NCBI GenBank assembly: GCA_902776305.1
Contig: CACYPS010000025.1
Location: 1 to 64,000, forward strand
DNA length: 64,000 bases
Direction: 5' to 3'
From: an uncultured Lachnospiraceae bacterium
GTDB lineage: Bacteria; Bacillota; Clostridia; Lachnospirales; Lachnospiraceae
Shown here piece after piece: positions 1 to 7,337 of the stretch (the first letter of the stretch is position 1; every line of letters begins with the position of its first letter). The position numbers were made by a program, and so were the translations under genes. Below the pieces are notes generated by a model. It did no database searches. It saw only the letters and a program-made list of their open reading frames with translations, and had not been told where the DNA came from.

Positions 1-227
1 CTCCTTTCGATTGGGTTTGTTACATCCGGCAAGATGCATTTCCAATCTTACAGGAAGATCCTCTTTTATTCAATTGAAACTGCGGCGATCAGGCAGGCTA
101 CTCATAGATTCCGAGCCTGAGGTTCATGTCAAGGCTGGCGGCAGGCATCGAAAACTATAGTGTGTCATGGTCAATCCCACGAGAAAAATGATTGACCCCA
201 AATATTGATTGATTCCAGAGAGGTTTT
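1..227. other. Left-edge intergenic sequence
   Basis: No gene is visible. The first bases read as a Shine-Dalgarno-like element (cgaaaggag) on the minus strand, so a minus-strand gene may start just beyond the left edge. The right end is the leader of the hydrolase gene. I see no convincing promoter. Confidence 0.3.
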
Positions 228-1145
228 GTGACAGTTATGGTTATAAATGAAGGGGAAAGGTGCTCCTTGGAAAAACAAGGATTTGTCGGTATATATTACC
301 CTGGGACATACAGGACGGACAGGGCGATCATCGCATCCGGAGGGGCATCCTGCGATGAGAAATTAAGTGTTGCAATGAGCAGGTTTTTGAGGGATGCCGG
401 CTACAATGTACTTGTACTTGGCTTTTATATGTGGGAAGGATTGCCGGATAAGCTTGTTTCCATTCCGGTCGATTATGCTGAAAGAGCCGTTCATTGGCTG
501 GAGGATGAAAAGAAAATACAGAGCGTAGCAATGACGGCTGCATCTACTGGAGCCGGATATACCCTGCTTTCGGCCTCTCTCATTCCCGAGATAAGCTGTA
601 TTATGCCGATCGTGCCCTTTGATTATGTTATGGAGGGGACAACGAACAGCTTTAAGAGACTTGGAAGATCCGTATACACATGGCATGGACAGGACGTGCC
701 GTATTCGCCATGGGCTCTGATCGATGAAGGACTTCCAAGGGTTTTCATGGGAGCCATAAAGGATAAAAAGTACGGACTTAGAAGATTCATGAGATATGGC
801 TATGATCATAATCCGGTAAGTGAAGAGTCCAGGATAAAAGTTGAGAATATGCACGCAGATGTGTTGCTTCTGGGTGTGCGTGATGATGACGGATGGCCGT
901 CCGAAGAGGCAGTAACGAGGATGGTGAAGATCCTTGAGGAGGCGGGATATCCATACAGGGTGGAGCATCATGTATATGATAAGGCCAGCCACGCTCTGAC
1001 AGATGGGCTGAATGAACTGAGCGGATATGCCAAATGGGCTTTTAAGAACATGCTTCCTGCAGAGAAGAAATATCCCAAGGAATGTGAGGAAGCCAGGCAA
1101 GACATCTTTAGAAGGATCCTTGCGTTCCTTGAGGGATGGAATTGA
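228..1145 (+). CDS. Alpha/beta hydrolase, BAAT/acyl-CoA thioester hydrolase C-terminal-like
   Basis: A 305-aa protein without signal peptide or membrane segments. The order of a serine hydrolase triad is visible: a nucleophile-elbow-like AASTGAG near residue 105, an acid-bearing LLGVRDDDGWPS near 215, and a KASHAL histidine near 250. This fits the C-terminal domain of the bile-acid-CoA/acyl-CoA thioesterase family; bacterial members act on unknown esters or thioesters. The start is GTG at 228, 4 bases after an agagagg Shine-Dalgarno; ATG at 237 is an alternative but lies 13 bases away. The gene stands alone and ends before a bidirectional terminator. The substrate cannot be told from sequence. 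Confidence 0.7.
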   Translation: MTVMVINEGERCSLEKQGFVGIYYPGTYRTDRAIIASGGASCDEKLSVAMSRFLRDAGYNVLVLGFYMWEGLPDKLVSIPVDYAERAVHWLEDEKKIQSVAMTAASTGAGYTLLSASLIPEISCIMPIVPFDYVMEGTTNSFKRLGRSVYTWHGQDVPYSPWALIDEGLPRVFMGAIKDKKYGLRRFMRYGYDHNPVSEESRIKVENMHADVLLLGVRDDDGWPSEEAVTRMVKILEEAGYPYRVEHHVYDKASHALTDGLNELSGYAKWAFKNMLPAEKKYPKECEEARQDIFRRILAFLEGWN

Positions 1146-1213
1146 TGGATTTACGGGCAAAGAGAATATCAGGAGTTTCATTATGATAATTAAAAGAGAG
1201 AAGTATAAGAAAA

Positions 1214-1245
1214 GGCCTGCGGGAGAAATCCGCAGGCCCATTTTT
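1214..1245. terminator. Bidirectional intrinsic terminator
   Basis: GGCCTGCGG and CCGCAGGCC form a 9-bp GC-rich stem with a 7-base loop, followed by T-runs on both strands. It lies between the convergent hydrolase and hsp20 genes and can serve both. Confidence 0.85.
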
Positions 1246-1684
1246 ACGTCATCCTTCGATGAGTATCTGTTTCTTTTCGGGAAGTTTCTCTTTGGGTGAG
1301 ATTTAAGACACCGTGCTTGAAGCTTGCCTTGATATCCTCCTCGGTGATGTTCTCGCCGACATAGAAGCTTCTCTGCATTGATCCGGAATAACGCTCCTGC
1401 CTGATAAGTTTGCCTTTCTTATCCTTTTCATCCTTATCCAGACCCTTGTTTGCGCTGACAATGAGATATCCATTGTTCAGTTCCAGACCGATCTCTTCTT
1501 TCTTGAAGCCGGGCAGGTCGATATCTACTTCGTAGTGATCGTCATGCTCATGAACATCGGTCTTCATAATCCTATCGGCGTGCCTGCCGTACAGTTTTCT
1601 TTCGGTTCTGTCCAAATCTCTGAAATCCGGGAATGCGAACCAGTCGTCAAATAAATCTTCTCCAAAAATACTGGGTCTTAACAT
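1244..1684 (-). CDS. hsp20: Small heat-shock protein Hsp20, C-terminus frameshifted
   Basis: An ATP-independent holdase of 146 aa: N-terminal MLRPSIF, then an alpha-crystallin domain (about residues 40-130) with VDIDLPGFKKEEI and GVLNLT. The start is the ATG at 1682-1684, because AGGAGG lies 8 bases upstream; an upstream in-frame start lacks this. After GVLNLT the frame gives a hydrophilic tail without the family's C-terminal I-x-I motif. The alternative frame gives KEKLPEKKQILIEG and stops at 1249-1251, which is a canonical Hsp20 end. A small indel near 1293-1298 therefore appears to have displaced the normal tail. The leader can fold into a thermometer-like hairpin. Confidence 0.9.
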   Translation of the reverse strand: MLRPSIFGEDLFDDWFAFPDFRDLDRTERKLYGRHADRIMKTDVHEHDDHYEVDIDLPGFKKEEIGLELNNGYLIVSANKGLDKDEKDKKGKLIRQERYSGSMQRSFYVGENITEEDIKASFKHGVLNLTQRETSRKETDTHRRMT

Positions 1685-1692
1685 AATGCTTA

Positions 1693-1742
1693 CCTCCTTT
1701 TCACTCAATACCGTTAATAGCTACTGAGCAAGGGGAAGGAGG
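1693..1742 (-). promoter_or_regulatory. Candidate RNA thermometer sequestering the hsp20 ribosome-binding site
   Basis: In the leader, CCTCCTT (complement of 1736-1742) pairs perfectly with the Shine-Dalgarno AAGGAGG (complement of 1693-1699). Inside this stem, CTCAGTA (1722-1728) pairs with TATTGAG (1704-1710) through 7 bp including one G-U, leaving an asymmetric internal loop. Masking of the ribosome site ahead of a small heat-shock gene is the arrangement of known RNA thermometers. The pairing is seen; temperature response is inferred. Confidence 0.5.
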
Positions 1743-1800
1743 GATTAGATCATTGGAACATCCCGTTCTTTTGGTCTTCTCTGTTCCTCTGTTCGATTAT

Positions 1801-1819
1801 GTTATAGCACTGTGCTAAC
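1801..1819. promoter_or_regulatory. Palindrome upstream of hsp20
   Basis: GTTATAGCACTGTGCTAAC is a near-perfect inverted repeat about 120 bp upstream of hsp20. Its arms resemble CIRCE half-sites (TTAGCAC) but lack the 9-base spacer. Read on the minus strand it lies just before a CATAAT -10-like hexamer, a good place for a repressor. The regulator is unknown. Confidence 0.35.
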
Positions 1820-2287
1820 AATATTTGTGAAGTATTTGTGAACTGTCTATGCCGCGTGAGCAGAATGCACAGATACATGGCTATAGGAAATTCGTTAAAA
1901 CTGTCCCTTGAATCATGTATTCAACAATCCAGTTACCATAGTATGCAAACAGGTAACCGGAAATCTATACTAAAATTTTAAATTCTATGTTTTGCACAAA
2001 AGCAAGAGAAAATGGATACACTGTGAACAGTAACATCCTAAGCGGGTTTTCAACAATAAAAAAGCGTAGGGGCTGTTCGAAATATCTTCTTTCCGTAGAG
2101 GTCAGTCTCTTACAGAAAAAGTACGGCAAGATCCTGGGACGCATACCGGCGAAACTTGTCTATGTCCGAAACAACAAGGCAAATGGTTTTTGCACATTTT
2201 CATATATTTTTGTGTGATTGCCGAAATGCCCGCACAGGCGTAAAATGTTGTTAACGCAAGTTATACGACTCTCGAAAGGAGCTAAAA
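1820..2287. other. Intergenic region between hsp20 and the dehydrogenase gene
   Basis: About 470 bp without a supported gene. A 76-codon open frame at 1987-2217 has no recognisable domain or good ribosome site. The right end (ctcgaaaggagcta) is the ribosome-binding site of the next gene. Confidence 0.4.
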
Positions 2288-3352
2288 ATGAAGATATACA
2301 ACATCGCAGTCATCGCAGGAGACGGCATCGGACCGGAAGTCATCACAGAGGCCGTCAAAGTACTGAAGACCATCGCAAAAATCGACGGGCGTTTCGAAAT
2401 GAATTTCACGGAATTCCCCTGGGGATGTGAATATTACCTGAAGACAGGTGAGATGATGCCTGCGGACGGCATTGATATACTCTCAAAATATGACGCGATC
2501 CTTCTGGGCGCTGTCGGATATCCCGGCGTGCCGGATCACATCTCGCTCCGCGACCTGCTGCTCAGAATCCGACATTCATTTGACCAGTACATCAATCTGA
2601 GACCTGTCAAGCTCCTGAAAGGTGCTCCCTGCCCGCTTGCAAATGTGAAACGGGAAGACATCAATATGACTTTCATCCGGGAAAACTCCGAGGGTGAATA
2701 CTCCGGAAGCGGAGCCTGGCTCTATAAGGATCAGCCTGAAGAGGTCGTGATTCAGAACAGTGTCTTCTCCCGTAAGGGCTGCGAGCGTGTCATCCGGTAC
2801 GCGTTTGAGCTCGCAAAAAAAGAAGGCCGATCCCTCACTTCCGTAAGCAAGGGAAACGCCCTCAATTATTCCATGGTCTTCTGGGATCAGATATTTGAAG
2901 AGGTAAGCCGGGAATACCCGTCAGTCGAAACTCGCCATCTGCTCGTCGATGCAGCCTCCATGTTCATGGTCCGTGACCCGAAGCGCTTTGAAATTGTCGT
3001 CACATCCAATCTATTCGGTGACATACTGACTGACCTCGGCGCCGCGATTTCCGGAGGCATGGGACTTGCGGCAGGTGCGAATCTGAACCCCGAGCGGCGC
3101 TATCCCTCGATGTTCGAGGCGATCCACGGATCTGCTCCGGACATTGCGGGAAAGAATATTGCGAATCCGCTTGCCTCAATCTGGACGGCTGGACAAATGC
3201 TGGATTTCTTCGGGTATGAGGAGTGGGGAACTAAGGTAGTAGATTCTATAGAACAAATGCTGATTGAAAAGAGAGCTTTGACGCCGGATCTCGGCGGAAC
3301 GGCTTCCACGCAGGAGTGTGGAGACGAGATGGTGAGAATACTGGGGATGTGA
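2288..3352 (+). CDS. Tartrate dehydrogenase / D-malate dehydrogenase (decarboxylating) family
   Basis: A 354-aa cytosolic NAD-dependent beta-hydroxyacid oxidative decarboxylase of the isopropylmalate/isocitrate dehydrogenase superfamily. Visible are GDGIGPEV at the N-terminus, the arginine-rich substrate segment RDLLLRIRHSFDQYINLRP near residues 97-115, and the metal/NAD part with NLFGDILTD and HGSAPDIAGK. GCEYYLKTGEMMP and a GAVGYPGVPDHISL loop match the TtuC/DmlA branch rather than LeuB. The start has cgaaagga upstream. No leuA, leuC or leuD is adjacent, which also argues against leucine synthesis. It converges on the sugar-acid-like locus to its right; whether it shares that pathway is inference. 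Confidence 0.8.
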   Translation: MKIYNIAVIAGDGIGPEVITEAVKVLKTIAKIDGRFEMNFTEFPWGCEYYLKTGEMMPADGIDILSKYDAILLGAVGYPGVPDHISLRDLLLRIRHSFDQYINLRPVKLLKGAPCPLANVKREDINMTFIRENSEGEYSGSGAWLYKDQPEEVVIQNSVFSRKGCERVIRYAFELAKKEGRSLTSVSKGNALNYSMVFWDQIFEEVSREYPSVETRHLLVDAASMFMVRDPKRFEIVVTSNLFGDILTDLGAAISGGMGLAAGANLNPERRYPSMFEAIHGSAPDIAGKNIANPLASIWTAGQMLDFFGYEEWGTKVVDSIEQMLIEKRALTPDLGGTASTQECGDEMVRILGM

Positions 3353-3442
3353 TTCTCTCTGCCGTCTGTTACTTTTCATGCCGTTTGACCTGCAGATTTA
3401 ATCTGCACCTTATGTGCATTTTTTTCACGGGAAATCAAGAAA

Positions 3443-3540
3443 ACGGGGCTATCGCATCAGGAAAGTGTTGACACAATACAGCAGACATTTGCATATATCG
3501 TCTGCAACATTGTGACTTCACTTTAATGCGATAGCCCCGT
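3443..3540. repeat. 98-bp palindromic element (MITE-like or large terminator hairpin)
   Basis: Perfect 15-bp ends (ACGGGGCTATCGCAT and its complement) enclose further nested pairs: AAAGTG with CACTTT, CACAAT with ATTGTG, and GCAGAC with GTCTGC. Nearly the whole 98 bp folds into one hairpin between two convergent genes. It could terminate transcription, but it is far longer than needed and lacks a strong T-run. Confidence 0.7.
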
Positions 3541-3599
3541 CCTTAAATTTTCATTTCCGTCTGTATCAGACCATGAACCGATCTGATACTCAGACTACA

Positions 3600-4523
3600 T
3601 TATTTTGCCAACACCGCCATATCTTCCATCGCATGAATCATATTCACGATGAACTCATGGCTCGGTACAGACATACCGCATTTTGCGGCAGCCCTTACAA
3701 CGGAACCGCTGATCGTATCGACCTCGGTCTTTCTGCCCACACGCATATCGGCGCAGATAGATGTCACGCCGTTCGGTGAACCCTCTGACGTCTCCCTGAC
3801 CTTCTTTATGATGGCTTCCTCGTCAGCTTCCAGTCCGAGTCCGTGAGCCACAGCAACCGCCTCTTTAATGAGCTGCGTTGTCAGCTTCCATGCATATTCA
3901 TCCGCCGCGATGAAACCGATATCGCATTTCAGAACACCGGTAACAGCACTCAGGGAAATATTGGTGAAAAGCTTATCCCAGATAAGCTGCTGAATATTGT
4001 CATGGATGCGAACATTGAATCCGCAGGCATCGAATGATTCCTTCAGCTTCGGAAGGAATCCCGCTTCATCCGGAACAAGCATTCCGACATTGGTATTTCC
4101 CTTGCCGCCGTGTCTGATGTGTCCCATGCCGAGAACTGCGCCGTTATCCTCAGTCGTACCGATAATGATATGATCTTTCGCTACGAATTCGGAAAGAATG
4201 TCTTCATGACCGGAACCGTTCTGTAAAGTAAGCACGTACGTATTCGGCCCAATCAGGTGCTTATTGCCGCCCAGTGCAGCCTTAGAGAACAAAGCTTTTA
4301 CGAACAGGATGATGAGATCTACCGGTTCCAGATCCGCAGTGCTTGTCACAGCTGTCGGATGGTAGACGTTGTCCTGCCCGTTCTCTTCGAGTGTCAATCC
4401 GTTCGCGTTGACTGCATCCACAACTGCCTGATTCGTATCTACCAGGTAAACATCATTGTGCAGAGAAAGGTGACCGCCGTATATGGAGCCCATTGCACCG
4501 GCTCCGATAACTGCTATTCTCAT
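3600..4523 (-). CDS. Ketopantoate reductase (PanE/ApbA) family dehydrogenase
   Basis: A 307-aa NAD(P)-dependent 2-hydroxyacid/ketopantoate reductase-like enzyme. The N-terminus has the Rossmann motif GAGAMGSIYGG; the middle carries the family catalytic-lysine region (LIWDKLFTNISLSAVTG, about 185-202); the C-terminal helical domain contains SICADMRVGRKTEVDTISG. The start has GAGGAGGT 6 bases upstream. It is the last gene of the catabolic run, 18 bp after the cyclase gene. In this setting a role in reducing or oxidising a catabolic intermediate seems likelier than pantothenate synthesis, but that is inference. Confidence 0.8.
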   Translation of the reverse strand: MRIAVIGAGAMGSIYGGHLSLHNDVYLVDTNQAVVDAVNANGLTLEENGQDNVYHPTAVTSTADLEPVDLIILFVKALFSKAALGGNKHLIGPNTYVLTLQNGSGHEDILSEFVAKDHIIIGTTEDNGAVLGMGHIRHGGKGNTNVGMLVPDEAGFLPKLKESFDACGFNVRIHDNIQQLIWDKLFTNISLSAVTGVLKCDIGFIAADEYAWKLTTQLIKEAVAVAHGLGLEADEEAIIKKVRETSEGSPNGVTSICADMRVGRKTEVDTISGSVVRAAAKCGMSVPSHEFIVNMIHAMEDMAVLAK

Positions 4524-4541
4524 CCAATTACCTCCTCGAAA

Positions 4542-5231
4542 TTATGAAAACTCAGCGAGTCCCTCGATAGCGTATGCATGTACCGGGCTGGAATCCAATC
4601 CAACGATCGGCAGCGGGGAGAAGGAAATGAAGAATACATCCTTTTCCAGATACTCCAGATTCTTCAGAACCTCAATAAAGATAATATTCTCAGCCATCAG
4701 AATATCATGGAAGGGCTTAACGTCCTCATTGCTGTTCTCGATGGAAACGCCGTCGCCAAAGCCTACTGCCTTGACTTTCTTCTCTTTGAACCAGTTTGCA
4801 CTCTCCTCGCCGATAAGGAGTCTCTTATCAACTTCGGTATTCGTTGCACTTGTGAACGGCTCCAGCTTATAAGAAGAATCGATAATTACGATATCCCCTT
4901 CACGTACCTTGGACGCTTCTCTGTCAAGGTCAGCAGCTGTGATGTGTGTATACGGAGCTACTGTATCCTTGAAGTCAACATATACGCCTCTTCCTACGAA
5001 AGTCGTCAGCGGAAGTCCTGTAACGTCCGGCCAGTTGTCATCGTGATGATACGGGCATTCAGCGTGTGTGCCCAGGTGTGTCATAATATCTACATTGGTG
5101 TGGAAATCCGGGATAGGACCTCCGGTATTGAAGCGAAACAGTTTGCAGCGTCTTGTTTCTGTTGCCGGATCGACCAGCTTGGAAAGATCTATAAGACGAA
5201 GGCCTCCTCCCAAATCATATACTACCTGCAT
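4542..5231 (-). CDS. Cyclase-family (kynurenine formamidase-like) metal hydrolase
   Basis: A 229-aa protein of the cyclase/arylformamidase fold. The metal-binding motif is visible as HLGTHAECPYHH (about residues 52-63), with the family DFHTNVD just before it and IDSS further on. Members hydrolyse formamides or lactone/amide-like bonds. I chose the ATG at 5229-5231 because aaaggaga lies 7 bases upstream; an earlier in-frame start adds six residues without such a site. It sits between the amidohydrolase and the reductase genes in one apparent operon. The substrate is unknown; a lactonase-type ring opening would fit the context. Confidence 0.75.
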   Translation of the reverse strand: MQVVYDLGGGLRLIDLSKLVDPATETRRCKLFRFNTGGPIPDFHTNVDIMTHLGTHAECPYHHDDNWPDVTGLPLTTFVGRGVYVDFKDTVAPYTHITAADLDREASKVREGDIVIIDSSYKLEPFTSATNTEVDKRLLIGEESANWFKEKKVKAVGFGDGVSIENSNEDVKPFHDILMAENIIFIEVLKNLEYLEKDVFFISFSPLPIVGLDSSPVHAYAIEGLAEFS

Positions 5232-5365
5232 TTTTTTATCTCCTTTCATATATTTTCGCTTAATTCATTTCATGCCCCTTTAAACCGAAGCTTGCAGGGG
5301 CACAAAATGTAATCATTTTTGCTGATAAGACTGACCGCACATTGCATGCGGAAAGTCTCGGTCAA

Positions 5366-6280
5366 TTACTTAAAGTAAACTTCATAAGCATTGTTGTAAT
5401 AGATATTCTGAAGCTCTTCCTCGGTAAACAGATCACTCTGTGCAAGATAATCTGTCAGGTGCTCATACGTATCCTGCGTTGCAGCGAACGGAGCATCTGT
5501 ACCCCAAAGCAGTCTGTCTGAACCGAGAATATCTTTCGCCTCAGCCAGATACTCGCATGTCACCGGATACGGATACTCGTCCGGAGCCATGATCTTCGGC
5601 ATAGCCGCGATATCGAACCAGACATTTGCTCTCTTCAGCATCTTGAGCTCTGCGACCCATGCATCATGCATTTCTCTGGCCGGTGCCAGAAGATGGCAGA
5701 TTACCAGTTTCAGATCCGGGTATCTGTCTGAGATTCTCAGAAGAGCAGCCGTCTGATGGCTCTCCATATAAATGTCGCCTACATCCAGAGCCACAACGCC
5801 TTTGTGTTTCTCTACCAGACTGTAGATAGGAGACATCTTCTCTCCCGACAGAGAGAACGGATCATGGCAGCCCATAAGACCGCCGCCGGAACTGACTTCG
5901 AACTTAGCCAGATGGAAATGCTGCTCCTCAAAGAACCGCTCCATAGCTTCCATATAGTTGGTCATATACGGGTCAATGGTGCAGGACGGGCAAAATCTGT
6001 CCGGATACTTCTTCAGCAGTTCGGCATGATAAATATTCTGGAAACCATACATGCTGCCGTTCATGAGAACAGCACGCTCCACGTCGTTTCTGTCCATGAT
6101 CTTAAGGGCAGCTTCTGCCGTAAAGTTCTCTTCTCCGTAATCACCTGTCTGCGGAAGAAGCTGGAACTCCTCTCCGTTGGCCCATGCGGCCATACCGCCG
6201 CCGATTGCTCTAAGCTCTCCTCTTCTGCAATATCCTGCCAGGACTTTTGCAAGGTGGAGATGCGCGTCTATTTTCTTCAT
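5366..6280 (-). CDS. Amidohydrolase family 2 TIM-barrel hydrolase
   Basis: A 304-aa metal-dependent hydrolase. It opens with MKKIDAHLHL, the N-terminal HxH metal motif, and ends with RLLWGTDAPFA (about residue 260), the family's conserved acidic residue. VICHLLAP near 185 supplies a further histidine. Relatives include lactonases and decarboxylases of the dicarboxylate-lactonase/ACMSD type. The start at 6278-6280 is preceded by aaagga. It lies 64 bp downstream of the second ABC permease gene and is probably co-transcribed, so it likely processes what the transporter brings in. Confidence 0.75.
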   Translation of the reverse strand: MKKIDAHLHLAKVLAGYCRRGELRAIGGGMAAWANGEEFQLLPQTGDYGEENFTAEAALKIMDRNDVERAVLMNGSMYGFQNIYHAELLKKYPDRFCPSCTIDPYMTNYMEAMERFFEEQHFHLAKFEVSSGGGLMGCHDPFSLSGEKMSPIYSLVEKHKGVVALDVGDIYMESHQTAALLRISDRYPDLKLVICHLLAPAREMHDAWVAELKMLKRANVWFDIAAMPKIMAPDEYPYPVTCEYLAEAKDILGSDRLLWGTDAPFAATQDTYEHLTDYLAQSDLFTEEELQNIYYNNAYEVYFK

Positions 6281-6344
6281 AGTATCCTTTCTGCAATTAG
6301 CCAAAACAAGTTTTTTACTTATCTGCAATTAGTCATAGCAAGCC

Positions 6345-7337
6345 TTATGCGTTTTTCTTCTTAAAGAAAGCAAAGCCGCTCTTCTTTCTGGACTGATCTC
6401 TGTGCTGCATTGCATCGAAGCCGACAGCGATGATGATAACCAGACCTTTTACAAGGCCGGCGTGTGTTGACGGTACGCTGAGAAGATTCAGGCCGTTGTT
6501 CAGAAGACCCATCAGGACCGCACCGAAGATAGCGCCCGGAACAGTACCTACGCCGCCAAGAAGACTGACGCCGCCGATAACGCCCGCTGTGATAACATCG
6601 TTGGTGTAGCCGGATCCTGTCGCAGCCATAGCCTGACGTGTCATGGAGGCAAGAACAATACCGCCGATTGCTGTCGTCATGCCTGAGAATACATAGCAGA
6701 GAATTGTCGCTCTCTTGACATTGATACCGGAAATCTCGGATGCTGCCGGGTTGCCGCCGACTGCGTAAATCCATCTGCCGAATACCGTCTTGCGAAGTAC
6801 GAACCAGCTGAGTACCGCAATGACGATCATGAAATAAATCGGAAGCGGGAATCCCAGGATCTTCATGGAACCGATCGCCGTGAATGCGGCGGGTGCCGTA
6901 CAGCTGACGATCTTATTGTTCGTGATGACCATGGAAAGTCCGAGAAATACACTCTGCGTAGCAAATGTTACAAGGAACGCCGGTATGTTAAATGTTGTGA
7001 TAATTAAGCCGTGAACACAGCCTGCAAGTGCCCCTACGCCGATGGCGGCGAGAATACCGACAAATACGCCCATAGTCGTGTCGCCGAACATATGAATCAC
7101 TTCGACGACCACTACTGCGGAGAAACCGCAGAGTGTTGCTATAGAAAGATCGATTCCTCCGACGAGGAATACAAAAATCGTACCGCAGACCATGATACCG
7201 ATAACGGATACGGACCAGAGCACGTTCGCTATATTGCTGACGGTCGGGAACGTAGTGGGTCTGAGGATCGTAAGAATGACACAAAAGGCAACCAGGATGA
7301 TAGGCTTGCTGTATTTACTCCAATTTATATTCTTCAT
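6345..7337 (-). CDS. Ribose-type ABC transporter permease (second permease)
   Basis: A 330-aa polytopic RbsC-family inner-membrane permease with about 8-10 hydrophobic segments. Family marks are the FLVGGIDLSI segment, the AVGGNPAASEISGINV cytoplasmic loop, and GGVSLLGGVGTVPGAIFGA near 250-268. Its start overlaps the ATPase gene stop by 4 bp, implying translational coupling. The C-terminus is basic (QSRKKSGFAFFKKKNA). Two different permease genes flank one ATPase gene, as in YtfT/YjfF galactofuranose importers, so the channel is likely a heterodimer. Confidence 0.88.
   Translation of the reverse strand: MKNINWSKYSKPIILVAFCVILTILRPTTFPTVSNIANVLWSVSVIGIMVCGTIFVFLVGGIDLSIATLCGFSAVVVVEVIHMFGDTTMGVFVGILAAIGVGALAGCVHGLIITTFNIPAFLVTFATQSVFLGLSMVITNNKIVSCTAPAAFTAIGSMKILGFPLPIYFMIVIAVLSWFVLRKTVFGRWIYAVGGNPAASEISGINVKRATILCYVFSGMTTAIGGIVLASMTRQAMAATGSGYTNDVITAGVIGGVSLLGGVGTVPGAIFGAVLMGLLNNGLNLLSVPSTHAGLVKGLVIIIAVGFDAMQHRDQSRKKSGFAFFKKKNA

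Noticed and set aside
363-1241. 292-codon frame opposite the BAAT-like gene
   Set aside because: It is the complementary shadow of a well-supported gene, with no domain of its own.
1987-2217. 76-codon frame upstream of the dehydrogenase gene
   Set aside because: No ribosome site, no recognisable domain and poor composition; treated as chance.
2288-3352. leuB (isopropylmalate dehydrogenase)
   Set aside because: Key segments follow the tartrate/D-malate dehydrogenase type and no leucine genes are near.
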